From: Brevundimonas sp. G8
Lineage (GTDB): Bacteria; Pseudomonadota; Alphaproteobacteria; Caulobacterales; Caulobacteraceae
DNA: 64,000 nucleotides
Assembly (NCBI RefSeq): GCF_902506205.1
Contig: NZ_LR732816.1
Location: 463,007-527,006 of the forward strand
Reading direction: 5' to 3'
The notes beneath the pieces are model-generated. The model did no database searches, was not told the DNA's origin, and worked only from the letters and a program-made list of their open reading frames with translations. Within the stretch, counting starts at the first letter, position 1; the number at the start of each line of letters is the position of its first letter. The translations under genes were made by a program, and so were the position numbers. Of the stretch, positions 51,860 to 61,660 are shown piece by piece.

Positions 51860-52627
51860 TCAGCAGCTCGGTAGATCGAGAAGATTGACTGGGTCGTAGC
51901 TCTCGCCGACTTTGGCGTAGACGACCGTCGCATCCACGTCGCCGGTGTAGCGCACACGCATCGACTTACCCTTCTGGCCGGGTATCAAGACCCCTTCCAT
52001 GCTCTTGGTCTCCCCCTCTTCGCGCGCCCCGCCGTCGCTGTAGGAGGTCGGGATCTGATCGATCCGCACCACGGGCTCGTCTGGGGTGAGCTCGATCACG
52101 TGCGCCCAGGTGCAACTATATCCCTGCCAGGTGCCGCCGGCCTCGGCGACCAGAGTCGGTGACGGAGTCAGGTCGGTTCGGATCTTCCACTGGGGTGGGT
52201 TGCCGAAGGTGCCTGAGACAAGAAATCCAGGCCAGCTGCCCATGCGCGTGAAGCTGTCTCCGGTGCGCTGCAAATAGTGGATGGAGAGCGAACCTGAGTT
52301 GACGTGGCCCTCTCCGCCCTGCCCGTCAGAGATGAGCGCGTATCGGCCGGCCTCCCGCGCAATGAGCTTGCCGGACCGATAGGTCCGCGTGTCGGTCTGA
52401 TTACCTGTGCCTTCGTTACGTTCAATCGGGGGTGGCCCGCCCCAAGCGGTTCTGAATGCAAGCGCAGTCAGCTGATCGGTGGTGAGCGGATCTGCGGTCG
52501 GCGTGACGACCGCTGTGGCTACGCCAGCTTTAGCGGAAGCGGGGTCCGCCGGCGCTTCATGCTTGGGCGATCGGTCGCAGCTGACCAGAAGAAGGCAACC
52601 GAGCGCGATGACGGGGGTGAGTTTCAC
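51860..52627 (-). CDS. Hypothetical lipoprotein
   Basis: A 255-residue protein. I use GTG 52627 because AGGAGA lies 7 bases upstream; the more distant ATG at 52654 is an alternative. The signal is KLTPVIALGCLLLVSC with lipid-attachment Cys near 17. The mature region is low-complexity to about 55 and then a beta-rich domain (YRSGKLIAREAGRYALISDG, GTWQGYSCTWAHVIELTPDE) ending in LDLPSC. No family is recognised. It is convergent with the preceding secreted-protein gene. Confidence 0.72.
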   Translation of the reverse strand: MKLTPVIALGCLLLVSCDRSPKHEAPADPASAKAGVATAVVTPTADPLTTDQLTALAFRTAWGGPPPIERNEGTGNQTDTRTYRSGKLIAREAGRYALISDGQGGEGHVNSGSLSIHYLQRTGDSFTRMGSWPGFLVSGTFGNPPQWKIRTDLTPSPTLVAEAGGTWQGYSCTWAHVIELTPDEPVVRIDQIPTSYSDGGAREEGETKSMEGVLIPGQKGKSMRVRYTGDVDATVVYAKVGESYDPVNLLDLPSC

Positions 52628-52869
52628 GCGGATCTCCTGGCGCAACAGACGCATCCCGATCTGGACATTGGAAACAACGTCATCGGCGAGCTCAGTGATC
52701 CATTCTCATAGTGGCGCTTAGACGCAAAGCGTCCTGCCCCCCCGACTCCGGAGCGCCCGTGGCGCGCCAAAACCAGACATTTGTCGGCCTGCAGACATCA
52801 GACATTCCATTTCCGCATCTGTGGCCTGAGGTCCTTGCGGGCCGCCGCATTGCGACGACCCGCTTCATG

Positions 52870-55800
52870 TCACCATCCGTACTTGAGCCCGATCTGACCG
52901 CCGTGGCTGGAGCTGGCGTCGCCCAGCATGCCGCGATAGCCGAGGTTCAGCATCAGACGGTCGCTCAGCGACCATTCCGCGCCGAGATTGAGGTTCAGGG
53001 CGTCGCGTGACCAGCCGTCCAGCGGGACCAGATATGTCGGGCTGGCGGCCCAGTCGGCGTAACGAACGCCTTGCGTCTCGATATCCTCCAGTTCGAGCGA
53101 CCACTCCAGACGCGCGGTGGGCCGCAAGGCGCCGAAGCGACGGCTTTCGATGATCCACCGCCACGAAGCGCCCAGATTGACCGACAGACCGCTCTGATCC
53201 AGCGCATCCCAGGTCAGGGCCGACACGCCGCCGTTGGTCTCGGTGAAGCCGTCCAGAGCGATGTCGCGGCCTTCCACACGGACATAGAGGTCCGCTGCAA
53301 GGCCCTGACGACGCAGGGTCCGGCCCACGGAGGCCGAAGCGAAGCGAACGTCGCCCGACCGCTCGCCGTCGGCATAGCCGTCGGCTTCATCCAGCAGACC
53401 CACGACCCAGCGTCGGCTGTCGAAGTCGAGCTGCGACATCCCGACGACGCCGTCGACAAACCAGCCGTCGGTCGGTCTCCAACTGGCGTAGAGGGCGCCG
53501 GTCGTGGCCTTGCCTCTGGACGTCGAACCGTTGTCGCCGATCAGCGTCTTGTCCTCGCCGTAGCCGAGGCCGCCGCCCACGATCAGGTGGTCGTTCAGGC
53601 GAACGTCGAGGCCCGCCGTCACCCCTTGGGTGGTGAACCGGCTATCGCGCAGACCTTGGGCGTCCTGACGGCCCCAGTCGACGGAGCCCGAGGTCCAGAC
53701 CCCGACCGATCGGCCGCCCTCGGGAGCGCCCTGTCCGGCCGGCGCCGCATTCAGAAGGCCGGTTTGGGTTGAGGCCTGTTCGACCGGACGGCCGCGCCCG
53801 GACCATATGTCCAGGCCCAGCATGTCGCGGTCGCGGTCGTCGCCCAACGCGCCTGGATCCAGGCGCGGATCCTCACCCAACTGGCGCCTCAGGGCGACGC
53901 GGGGATCACGGTCGTCCTGATTGCCGACGCCGCCGAAGTTCAGGCTCATGCCGTTGCGTGATCCGTTCGACCCATCGCGCAGACCTTCCAGACGACGCTG
54001 GAAGTTGTCGACCTGCGTATCGGAGAAGCGGCGCGCGGCCGTGATCTGACCCGAGGCGACGCCCCGCACGTCGGGATCCAGCGAGGGATCCGGGCGCGCC
54101 GCGACCGTCACGGTCAGGGTTCCGGTCGTGGTTCCGCTGGCGTTGGTCAGGGTGAAGCTGATCGTCGCCTGGCCCGAGAACGTCCCTTGCGGCGTGAAGG
54201 TCAGGTCGTAGGTCCCTCCCGTCCCGGCGATCGCCGCCGAACCCGCCGTCGTGGGCGAGATCGAGGTGACCGCAGCGCCGGTGAAGGGACCGCCGGCCGC
54301 ATTGCTGATGCGAACCGTGACCGGACGGCCCTGGATCGTATCGGCGACCAGCGTCTGCGAAGCCGGAACCTGACCGACCGTCAGGTCGAGCCGGCCCGCC
54401 GCCGAAGAGCCGAACGGCAGGTCGATGACATAGTCCAGAGAGGTCGATCCGCCGTTGGCGGCGCCGGGGGTGAAGACGATGGTCAAGCCTTGAACCGCCG
54501 CCGTGCCGAAGGCTGGCTGACGGGTGATCCGCAGCGCCTGGAACGGGCCGCCGACCAGGGTCGCAGTGGGCGACACCGTCAGTGTTCCGCTCGAAGCCAC
54601 GCTGCCTGACAAATCGGGCGCCTTGCCCGCCACCTGGAAGGTGAAGGTGGCCGGCGCGGAATCACCGCCCGGTCCGAAGGCGACCACGGTGACCGTGTCC
54701 GTGCCAATGAAGTTGGCCGCAGGCGTATAGACCAGTTGGAAAGTCTCGGTCGCCTGAGGTCCGGCTCCGTTCGACCTGACGGATTGGGACGTCACCGTGG
54801 CGCCGGACGAGGTGATCACGCCGGATCCGAAACGTGCATCCACGGTGACGCGATAGCCATCCGTCACGCCCTGCGTCCGGGCGCCTAGATCGACCGAAAC
54901 TGGGGAGGGCACACCGCCACTTGCAGGCGGAACCACAACCGCAGGCGGAGGAGTGACCGTAGGCGGGGCCGGCGACGCCACCGTCAGCGATACGGTGGAC
55001 GCCGACGAGGTTCCGCCCGGACCGGTGGCCGTAAAGCTGAAGCTGTCCGCGCCGAAATAGTCTGCTGCAGGCTGATAGGTCGCCACGGCGCCGGAGACGC
55101 TGATCGTTCCATGAGCCGGCGCGGTCGTCACGGCGACGCTGTCGTAAACACCGCTGATGGACCCCGACAGATCGATCGCCAAGCCGGGGCTGGCATAAGG
55201 AACCGACACGCCAGAAACGTTAGTCGTCACCGGCACGGGCGGCGTGCCCGCGGTGATGCTGACCGTGGCCGGCGACGAGGTGCCGCCGGCGTTGCTTGCC
55301 GTGTAGGTGAAGCTGTCGGCCCCGAAATAGTCGGCGGCCGGCGTGTAGAGGAAGCCCAGTCCGCTGACGGTGACTGCGCCATGAGCCGGAGCGGTCGCCA
55401 CGGCGACGCTGTCGGACGTCCCGCCCGTCAACGTCGCCGTGATCGGGTTGTTGGTCGAGCCATAGTTCACCGTCGTCGAGACATTCCCCGCAACCGGCGG
55501 ATTGGGCGCGGCGATGACCAGGGCATAGGCCTGGGTTCCCGCAAACGGACCCGAGCCGGCTGAGGAGTCGGTCGCCGTGACCGTGAAGTTGTAGCTTCCG
55601 CTCGCCGTCGGCGTGCCGGACAGCACACCGGCCGACGAAAGGGTCAGCCCAGAGGGCAAGGCGCCCGTCGTGACAACAAAAGCGTAAGGCGCTGTCCCGC
55701 CAGAGGCCGAAAGCCCTTGGCTGTAGATCGCCTCGACCTGACCCGCAGGCAGGGTCGTCGGCGTGATCGCGATCGTCGCCGCCCCGACCGTCAATGCATA

Positions 55801-58800
55801 GGCGCGGCTAGCCGTAAACGGCGCGCCGGCGCCGGTCGAACTGTCGGTCGTCGTGATCGTGAAGTTGAAGGTTCCGCCCGCCGTCGGCGTGCCCGACAGC
55901 GTACCATCCGACGCCAGGCTGACGCCGGCCGGCAAGGCTCCAGCGGTCACCGCATAGCTGTAGGGCGACGTGCCTCCGCTCGCAGAGATCGTCGCGCTAT
56001 AGGTTGCACCGGCGGTCGCGTTCGGCAGCGTCGCCGACGACAGGACGAGCGTCGGAGCGCTGACCGTCAGAGTGTAGGACTGGGCGCCCGAATATGGACC
56101 GGAGCCGCCGCTGCTGTCTGTCGCGGAGATGGTGAAGTTGAACGTGCCGCCGGCGCTGGATGCGCCGGACAGGGTTCCGTCCGACGCCAGGGTCAGACCG
56201 GCAGGCAGGGCGCCTGCAGTCATGGCGTAGCTGTAGGGGCCGACGCCGCCGGACGCGGTCAGGGCCTGACTGTAAGCCGTTGCAACGGTGGCGTTGGGCA
56301 GGATCGTCGGCGTGATCGCGATCGTCGCCGTCCCGACCGTCAAAGTATAGGCGCGGCTGGCCGTGAACGGCGCGCCGGCGCCGGTCGAACTGTCGGTGGT
56401 CGTGATCGTGAAGTTGAAGGTTCCGCCTGCGATCGGCGTGCCCGACAGCGTACCGTCCGCCGCCAGGCTGACGCCAGCCGGCAAGGCTCCGGCCGTGACG
56501 ATGTAGCTGTAGGGCGCCGTGCCTCCGCTCGCCGACAGGGTCTGGCTGTAGGCGACGGCCACCGTCGCCGCCGGCAGGGCGGCAGTGTCGACCGTGACGG
56601 TCGGCGCGCCGATGACCAGCGTATAGGCGCGGGCGCCGGCATAGGGCGCCGCCGCACCCGTCGTCGCGTCCGTCGCCGTGACGGTGAAGTTGAAGCTTCC
56701 CGACGCCGTAGGCGTACCGGAAAGAGCGCCGCCGGACGACAGGGATAGGCCCGCAGGCAGTACGCCGGCGCTGATGGTATAGGCATAGGGCGCCGTGCCG
56801 CCGCTGGCGCTCAGGGTCTGGCTGTAGGCGACGCCGGCCACACCGGCCGAAAGGCTGGCGGGCGCGATGACGATCGTCGGCGCCGCGATCACCACGGAAT
56901 AGGCCTGGCTAACCGAGACGGGTCCCGCACCGGTCGAACTGTCCGTCGCGGCGGCTGTGAAGTTAAAGGTCCCTTGGGCCGTCGGCGTGCCGTCGATCGC
57001 GCCCGTCGAGGCGTTGAGGGTCAGGCCGGTCGGCAGGGCGCCGGCCGTGACGGCGTAGCTGTAGGGCGCTACGCCACCCGCCGCAGTGAGCGCCTGGCTA
57101 TAGACCACCCCGGATTGGCCGCCGGGCAGGTTGGACGGCGCGAGCGTCAGTGCAGCCGCATTGACGGTCAGGGCATAGGCGCGTGACCCGCTGTAGGGGC
57201 CGGCTCCTGTCGCGCTATCGGTGGCGGTGATCGTGAAGTTAAAGGTTCCGCCTGCTGTCGGCGTCCCGGAAACCACACCGCTCGCACCGAGCGTCACCCC
57301 GGCCGGCAGGGCGCCGGCCGTGACGGCATAGCTGTAGGGCGCGACGCCCCCGCCGGCCGTCACCGTCTGGCTGTACGCCGCGCCGGTCGTCGCCGCTGGC
57401 AGGGTCGCGGGCGTGAGGGTCACGGTCGGCGCCGCGATGCTCAACGTATAGGCGCGCGACCCGCTGTAGGGGCCGGAGCCTGTCGAACTGTCGGTGGCTG
57501 TGACCGTGAAGGTGAAGCTGCCGCCCGAGGAGGGCGTGCCCGACAGGGCGCCGTTGGACGCGAGGGTCATCCCTGCCGGCAAGGCCCCGGCGGTCACGGC
57601 GTAGCTGTAGGGCGCTGCGCCTCCATTAGCTGCTATGGTCTGGCTGTAGGCCGAACCCACGCCGCCCGCCGGCAACGTCGTCGGCGAGAGGGTGATCGTC
57701 GCAGCGGCGACCGTCAGCGTATAGGCGCGGCTGCCGGAGAAGGGCCCGCCGCCTCCCTGCGAACTGTCGGTAGCTGTCAGGGTGAAGGTGAAGCTTCCTC
57801 CTGCCGTCGGCGTACCCGAAAGCACGCCGCCGCCGGCGCTTAGGATCATTCCCGTCGGCAAGGCCCCGGCGGTCACCGCGTAGCTGTAGGGCGCCGTGCC
57901 GCCGCCGGCCGTCACGGTCTGGCTATAGGCGACGCCGACGGAGGCGTTCGGTAGCGTGGCCGGCGACACGGTGATGGTCGGCGCCGCCACATAGGTAAAC
58001 TGATCCGCCGCCGAGGTCGCGCTGGTCCCGCCCCCCGTCGTGACGCGGACATCGACCGTGCCGGTTCCCGCCGGCGCCGTCGCCGTGACCTGGGTCGCGC
58101 TGTTGACCGTGAAACCCGTCGCCGACGTCGCACCGAAGGTGACAGCCGTCGCACCGGTGAAGTTCGTTCCGGTGAGGATGACCGTCGTTCCGCCCCCAGC
58201 CGGGCCGGATGTCGGGCTGATCGCCGTCACGGTCGGCGCCGGAAGGTAGGTGTATTGATTGGCTGCGGCGACCGCGCTGGTCCCGCCGGCTGCCGTGACG
58301 CGGATATTGACCGTACCCGTGTTGGCCGGCGCCGTCGCCGTGATCTGGGTCGCGCTGTTGACCGTGAAACCCGTCGCCGACGTCGCACCGAAGGTGACAG
58401 CCGTCGCGCCGGTGAAGTTCGTTCCGGTGAGGATGACCGTCGTTCCGCCCCCAGCCGGGCCGGATGTCGGGCTGATTGCCGTCACGGTCGGCGCCGGAAG
58501 GTAGGTGTATTGATTGGCTGCGGCGACCGCGCTGGTCCCGCCGGCTGCCGTGACGCGGATATTGACCGTACCCGTGTTGGCCGGCGCCGTCGCCGTGATC
58601 TGGGTCGCGCTGTTGACCGTGAAGCCCGTCGCCGACGTCGCACCGAAGCTAACCGCCGTCGTACCGGTGAAGTTCGTTCCGGTGAGGATGACCGTCGTGC
58701 CGCCAGAGGTCGGCCCCGTCGTAGGCGAGATCGAGGTTACCGTTGGCGCAGCCATAACGGGCAGCGACACTGACAATGTAAACGCCGCATTGGTCGGCAT

Positions 58801-59352
58801 TGGGTTGGCATCGCCACCGATGCAGTTGGCGGCTCCAGACACAGTACAATTGTCGGCATACCAAAGGCTTATTGTATCGGCGCCTGAACCCGTCACCGAG
58901 TTGAGCACGACTTGGTAATATTTAAATGACAGCGTCACATTATCTAGAAATGGCGTAATCGTATACGACGCCTTGCTGGTCGTGATTGTTATAGGCGTGG
59001 GCGGCGCGTTCGTATTGAAGTCGGCCGTTCCAGTCATCGGATAGTATTTGGCGGTGTTGATATTCGGATTGGTGCTGCCGTTAGCCGATCCGTAGAGTCC
59101 CCATTCCAGCGTGTCGCTATTGACGCACATATCCTTGGAGTTGCCCGACCCGGTGCCAGTGAACGTCAGGCTCGCGGACGGCGTCGTAGTGGTGGTCGCG
59201 CACGTCTGGGCAGACGCGCCCGATGGGAACGCCAACAGCGCGAAGGCGGCAAGCAACGCCAAGACAAACAAGTGCGAGGCAGCAAATCTCTTTGCTGCAA
59301 CCCGCGCCATCGCGGATGAAGGGCCGCGCAAAACTGGCATTTTAAAAGACAT
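52870..59352 (-). CDS. Giant autotransporter adhesin with IPT/TIG and putative Ig repeats
   Basis: A 2160-residue type Va autotransporter. A long signal sequence (about residues 1-49) ends at ASAQ. Residues 50-200 are a beta-rich N-terminal domain with a Cys pair. Three IPT/TIG repeats of 85 residues follow (about 200-458), nearly identical to each other. Nine putative-Ig (He_PIG-like) repeats of 84-90 residues follow (about 459-1284), each with APYSYAVTAGALP and GTP-AGG-F. Cadherin-like repeats (ADYFGADSF) occupy about 1284-1464, then a linker, and the translocating barrel is about 1877-2160, ending in GLKYGW. It should pass its repeat stalk to the cell surface and bind cells or polymers. 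The strong repeats make assembly errors and length variants likely. Confidence 0.9.
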   Translation of the reverse strand: MSFKMPVLRGPSSAMARVAAKRFAASHLFVLALLAAFALLAFPSGASAQTCATTTTTPSASLTFTGTGSGNSKDMCVNSDTLEWGLYGSANGSTNPNINTAKYYPMTGTADFNTNAPPTPITITTSKASYTITPFLDNVTLSFKYYQVVLNSVTGSGADTISLWYADNCTVSGAANCIGGDANPMPTNAAFTLSVSLPVMAAPTVTSISPTTGPTSGGTTVILTGTNFTGTTAVSFGATSATGFTVNSATQITATAPANTGTVNIRVTAAGGTSAVAAANQYTYLPAPTVTAISPTSGPAGGGTTVILTGTNFTGATAVTFGATSATGFTVNSATQITATAPANTGTVNIRVTAAGGTSAVAAANQYTYLPAPTVTAISPTSGPAGGGTTVILTGTNFTGATAVTFGATSATGFTVNSATQVTATAPAGTGTVDVRVTTGGGTSATSAADQFTYVAAPTITVSPATLPNASVGVAYSQTVTAGGGTAPYSYAVTAGALPTGMILSAGGGVLSGTPTAGGSFTFTLTATDSSQGGGGPFSGSRAYTLTVAAATITLSPTTLPAGGVGSAYSQTIAANGGAAPYSYAVTAGALPAGMTLASNGALSGTPSSGGSFTFTVTATDSSTGSGPYSGSRAYTLSIAAPTVTLTPATLPAATTGAAYSQTVTAGGGVAPYSYAVTAGALPAGVTLGASGVVSGTPTAGGTFNFTITATDSATGAGPYSGSRAYALTVNAAALTLAPSNLPGGQSGVVYSQALTAAGGVAPYSYAVTAGALPTGLTLNASTGAIDGTPTAQGTFNFTAAATDSSTGAGPVSVSQAYSVVIAAPTIVIAPASLSAGVAGVAYSQTLSASGGTAPYAYTISAGVLPAGLSLSSGGALSGTPTASGSFNFTVTATDATTGAAAPYAGARAYTLVIGAPTVTVDTAALPAATVAVAYSQTLSASGGTAPYSYIVTAGALPAGVSLAADGTLSGTPIAGGTFNFTITTTDSSTGAGAPFTASRAYTLTVGTATIAITPTILPNATVATAYSQALTASGGVGPYSYAMTAGALPAGLTLASDGTLSGASSAGGTFNFTISATDSSGGSGPYSGAQSYTLTVSAPTLVLSSATLPNATAGATYSATISASGGTSPYSYAVTAGALPAGVSLASDGTLSGTPTAGGTFNFTITTTDSSTGAGAPFTASRAYALTVGAATIAITPTTLPAGQVEAIYSQGLSASGGTAPYAFVVTTGALPSGLTLSSAGVLSGTPTASGSYNFTVTATDSSAGSGPFAGTQAYALVIAAPNPPVAGNVSTTVNYGSTNNPITATLTGGTSDSVAVATAPAHGAVTVSGLGFLYTPAADYFGADSFTYTASNAGGTSSPATVSITAGTPPVPVTTNVSGVSVPYASPGLAIDLSGSISGVYDSVAVTTAPAHGTISVSGAVATYQPAADYFGADSFSFTATGPGGTSSASTVSLTVASPAPPTVTPPPAVVVPPASGGVPSPVSVDLGARTQGVTDGYRVTVDARFGSGVITSSGATVTSQSVRSNGAGPQATETFQLVYTPAANFIGTDTVTVVAFGPGGDSAPATFTFQVAGKAPDLSGSVASSGTLTVSPTATLVGGPFQALRITRQPAFGTAAVQGLTIVFTPGAANGGSTSLDYVIDLPFGSSAAGRLDLTVGQVPASQTLVADTIQGRPVTVRISNAAGGPFTGAAVTSISPTTAGSAAIAGTGGTYDLTFTPQGTFSGQATISFTLTNASGTTTGTLTVTVAARPDPSLDPDVRGVASGQITAARRFSDTQVDNFQRRLEGLRDGSNGSRNGMSLNFGGVGNQDDRDPRVALRRQLGEDPRLDPGALGDDRDRDMLGLDIWSGRGRPVEQASTQTGLLNAAPAGQGAPEGGRSVGVWTSGSVDWGRQDAQGLRDSRFTTQGVTAGLDVRLNDHLIVGGGLGYGEDKTLIGDNGSTSRGKATTGALYASWRPTDGWFVDGVVGMSQLDFDSRRWVVGLLDEADGYADGERSGDVRFASASVGRTLRRQGLAADLYVRVEGRDIALDGFTETNGGVSALTWDALDQSGLSVNLGASWRWIIESRRFGALRPTARLEWSLELEDIETQGVRYADWAASPTYLVPLDGWSRDALNLNLGAEWSLSDRLMLNLGYRGMLGDASSSHGGQIGLKYGW
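57991..58755 (-). repeat. Three 255-bp tandem DNA repeats (IPT/TIG)
   Basis: Units at 57991-58245, 58246-58500 and 58501-58755 each encode one 85-residue IPT/TIG domain. The second and third are identical over about their first 125 bases, and the first and second are nearly identical over their last 110 bases. This pattern implies recent duplication or gene conversion. Confidence 0.9.
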
Positions 59353-59725
59353 TTCACATCCTGCTCGGCCTCTCTAAGAGGCCGAAAAAATACTGCGCGC
59401 ACCCAACAAGTGGGGAGGAACCACATCGCGCTGCTGACAATCGGATTGGCTTAATTTCGTTAAGAACCAATAACCGCGGTCGCTGAACGGCAGACATGCC
59501 GCTCCCGAAGTGCGTTATGGTCGCCGCATCGGGTGTTAGAGGAGCGAACCGCGCGCTTCAGTGCAGAATCGTTGAGCGCAGCGCAGAGCAACCGCAGATT
59601 GCCAAGCTTTTCTCCAGCAACGTCAGCAAAGCGCCATGAGCGGTCGTTGGATCGCTGCCCGCATTCAGACATTTGGAACCTGCCGAGATCAGCAATCGCC
59701 TACGACTCTTTCCTAGGTCCGAGTT
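59353..59725. other. Intergenic region with one copy of a dispersed repeat
   Basis: Besides the hairpin at 59366-59384, this 373-bp gap holds GCGCCATGAGCGGTC at 59631-59645. The related 15-mer at 60783-60797 differs at one base. Short ORFs here encode fragments such as NDRSWRFADVA, which I regard as translated repeat rather than genes. Confidence 0.45.
59366..59384 (-). promoter_or_regulatory. Hairpin in the leader of the autotransporter gene
   Basis: CGGCCTCT-CTA-AGAGGCCG forms an 8-bp stem with a 3-base loop, ending 14 bases before the autotransporter ATG and abutting its AGGA ribosome binding site. On the minus strand the U-run precedes the stem, so it is not an intrinsic terminator. A role in translation control or mRNA stability is possible. 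Confidence 0.5.
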
Positions 59726-60196
59726 CTAGGCGTCGAGATCCAACTTGAAGAGGCGCTTGAGCAACTCCTCCACCGCGGCTTCAGCTTTCGATAATTCTTC
59801 GTCGGAGACCCGAGGTTCGGCTTTAGAGAACATAAGATCGTACTTCAGCCGCGCGATGCTGCCCAAACGAGTCCACAGATTGCCTGGAAGCCTGACCAAC
59901 TTCTGCAGCGCTGGAGGTGCCAAACATTTCCATACCAGCAACCCTTCCAAATCTTTGTCTGAAAAGTCGTGTCTGGTGTGATTGACCAAGTATGTTTTGA
60001 ACGCGGTAATCATGGTTGTCTCGAGCAGAGATAGGGCAAGCCAGTTCCGGTAGATGAGCGTCTGCCCCGAGACAGATTTGGAGGCGATCACACCTTCAAA
60101 AAGAGAGACAACGTGAGGCTTAGCCTTCGCGACAGCGTGGTTGGCTGAGTTCACGCGTTCCGCGTAGCGAGGGCGGGATTTCGGTGCTGCCGGCAC
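59726..60196 (-). CDS. Hypothetical protein
   Basis: A 156-residue protein starting at GTG 60196 with AGAAGG upstream. The frame stays open for about 30 more codons upstream without an ATG/GTG/TTG start, so the gene may be truncated at its 5' end. It is mostly helical (LIYRNWLALSLLETTMITAF, then LVNHTRHDFSDKDLEGLL, EELSKAEAAVEELLKRLF) and has no signal peptide. Its codon use is less GC-rich than that of its neighbours, suggesting acquired DNA. No family is recognised. Confidence 0.55.
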   Translation of the reverse strand: MPAAPKSRPRYAERVNSANHAVAKAKPHVVSLFEGVIASKSVSGQTLIYRNWLALSLLETTMITAFKTYLVNHTRHDFSDKDLEGLLVWKCLAPPALQKLVRLPGNLWTRLGSIARLKYDLMFSKAEPRVSDEELSKAEAAVEELLKRLFKLDLDA

Positions 60197-60206
60197 AGTC
60201 GCCTTC

Positions 60207-60647
60207 TTGGCTTTGAGGAAATCGCCGACCTCATGTGTCTCGATGGTGCCCTTGGTGTACGGGAAGACCTTCTCAACCGACCTCCCTGCCTTAAACGAGA
60301 GTCAGGCTGTTGTCGCCGAACGAGCTGCGCGGGCGGGCCTGAGCACTAGAGGTGCCGTTTCAATCCAAGTCTATGGTTTGAATCGCCTTCGCCTTGTTCA
60401 AGAGCGCGCCGGCATCGTGCGCCGGCTTCAGTTCCTGGAAGCCCTGTTGCGTGATCTCGGGCGCATCGCCGCTGGCTTGGACAAGCCGCATCTCGACAGT
60501 CATCACGAAGTTACAGAGGCCATCGCCGGGCTTCGCCACCTGCAAGGCACGGTCCTTGCCGAGATGACATCGATGGCAGATCCGCAAGCGCCGTTCTCAG
60601 CAATCGCCAATGCGTATTTGGTCGAGTTTAGTCGGAGGGCACGCTGA
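60207..60647 (+). CDS. Hypothetical protein (doubtful)
   Basis: Up to 146 residues from TTG 60207, or fewer from the ATG near 60243. The second half is helical and amphipathic (RIVRRLQFLEALLRDL-like, then HHEVTEAIAGLRHLQGTVLA). It has no clear ribosome binding site and its 5' part overlaps the open frame upstream of the minus-strand gene. It could be a real small gene or a chance ORF. Confidence 0.3.
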   Translation: MALRKSPTSCVSMVPLVYGKTFSTDLPALNESQAVVAERAARAGLSTRGAVSIQVYGLNRLRLVQERAGIVRRLQFLEALLRDLGRIAAGLDKPHLDSHHEVTEAIAGLRHLQGTVLAEMTSMADPQAPFSAIANAYLVEFSRRAR

Positions 60648-61018
60648 TGCGCGTTCATTTAGGACACTTCGACCGCACTTCGGCTGATACGGTCGGCGCC
60701 GGCCTAGAAAGAGTGTCGGCCCCGCAACAGCGCCACCCGATATGACAAACTGTTCCTTCCTTCATCGGCTGATGTCGCAGATGCGCCAGGAGCGGTCATG
60801 CGGACCAAGCCGCAAATGCGACATTCCGCGAGCGAGCCGAAGGTCCGCTTTCGGCCGGAAGGCCTTCGTCGCAAAACGCTTCCTCGCAGCCATTGGGTAG
60901 GTCCGCCATAAAGAGGAAGTCGGCCGTCGGAGGGTGAGAACGTGGAGCGCAATGGACAGGCGCCTGTGGTTGACTCGCACTTTCGGGGCGGTATGGCTTG
61001 GCTGTTCGGTAAGGGTGC
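60648..61018. other. Intergenic region with second dispersed-repeat copy
   Basis: This 371-bp gap contains GCGCCAGGAGCGGTC at 60783-60797, in the same orientation as the copy at 59631. TCCGCTTTCGGCCGGAAGG follows near 60847. The rest must hold the promoter of the DUF4129 operon. No gene is recognised. Confidence 0.45.
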
Positions 61019-61660
61019 ATGCTCAAGATGCAGGATAGGGCTTCGCCCACAGATGAAGCCTTGGCCAAGGCGCACGCCCGCCTCCTGCAGGACGATTCCC
61101 TCCAGTTTGACCGGATCGGCTTTGACCGCCCGGACATCAAGACGCCCGGCTGGCTGCACTGGATCGGCGATGTCCTCCAGTTCATCGCGCCGGTGCTGCA
61201 GTGGGTGTTCTGGATCGGCCTGGCACTGGTCGCGGCTCTGATCCTCTATGCCATCGTCCGCGAAATCCTGCGGATGCGCGCCCCGCCCGCCAAACCGACG
61301 AAGCCGAAGATCGTCGCCGAGGCGCAATGGCGGCCCGATGCACGCGCGGCTCGCGATCTGCTGGCCGACGCTGACGCCCTGGCGGCGCGAGGCCTCTATG
61401 CCGACGCCGCACATTTGCTGCTGCTGCGCAGTGTGCAGGACATCGAACAGCGTCAGCCGCGCGCCGTGCGGGTCTCATTGACCACGCGCGAGATCGCTCG
61501 GCTGAAGGCCCTGCCCGACGCCGCCCGTCCGGCCTTCGACCTGATCGGCCGGATGGTGGAGCGCAGCCTGTTCGGCGGCGCAGCCGTCGGGGCTCAGGAC
61601 TTCGCCGATTGTCGCCAGGCCTATGAGGCCTTCGCCCTGCCCGAGGGCTGGCGCGCATGA
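61019..61660 (+). CDS. DUF4129-domain membrane protein
   Basis: A 213-residue protein with one TM segment (WVFWIGLALVAALILYAIV, residues about 61-79) and a cytoplasmic DUF4129-type helical domain (ARGLYADAAHLLLLRSVQDI, then SLTTREIARLKALPDAARPA, FADCRQAYEAFAL). Such proteins occur beside MoxR ATPases and DUF58 proteins. It is the first gene of a four-gene operon and overlaps the next by 4 bases. ATG 61028 is an alternative start. Its role is unknown, possibly in envelope protein assembly. Confidence 0.88.
   Translation: MLKMQDRASPTDEALAKAHARLLQDDSLQFDRIGFDRPDIKTPGWLHWIGDVLQFIAPVLQWVFWIGLALVAALILYAIVREILRMRAPPAKPTKPKIVAEAQWRPDARAARDLLADADALAARGLYADAAHLLLLRSVQDIEQRQPRAVRVSLTTREIARLKALPDAARPAFDLIGRMVERSLFGGAAVGAQDFADCRQAYEAFALPEGWRA

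Noticed and set aside
55717..56748. Arg/Gly-rich 343-codon plus-strand frame with internal repeats
   Set aside because: The repetition is the complement of the putative-Ig repeats of the autotransporter gene on the other strand, not an independent repetitive protein.
57991..58755. Three 255-bp units considered as a mobile repeat or assembly duplication only
   Set aside because: The units are in frame, encode complete IPT/TIG domains and differ at scattered bases, so they are a genuine domain array, although unit number could still be misassembled.
59366..59384. Hairpin considered as an intrinsic terminator
   Set aside because: The T/A run is on the wrong side of the stem for transcription in either direction, so it is more likely a leader structure of the autotransporter mRNA.
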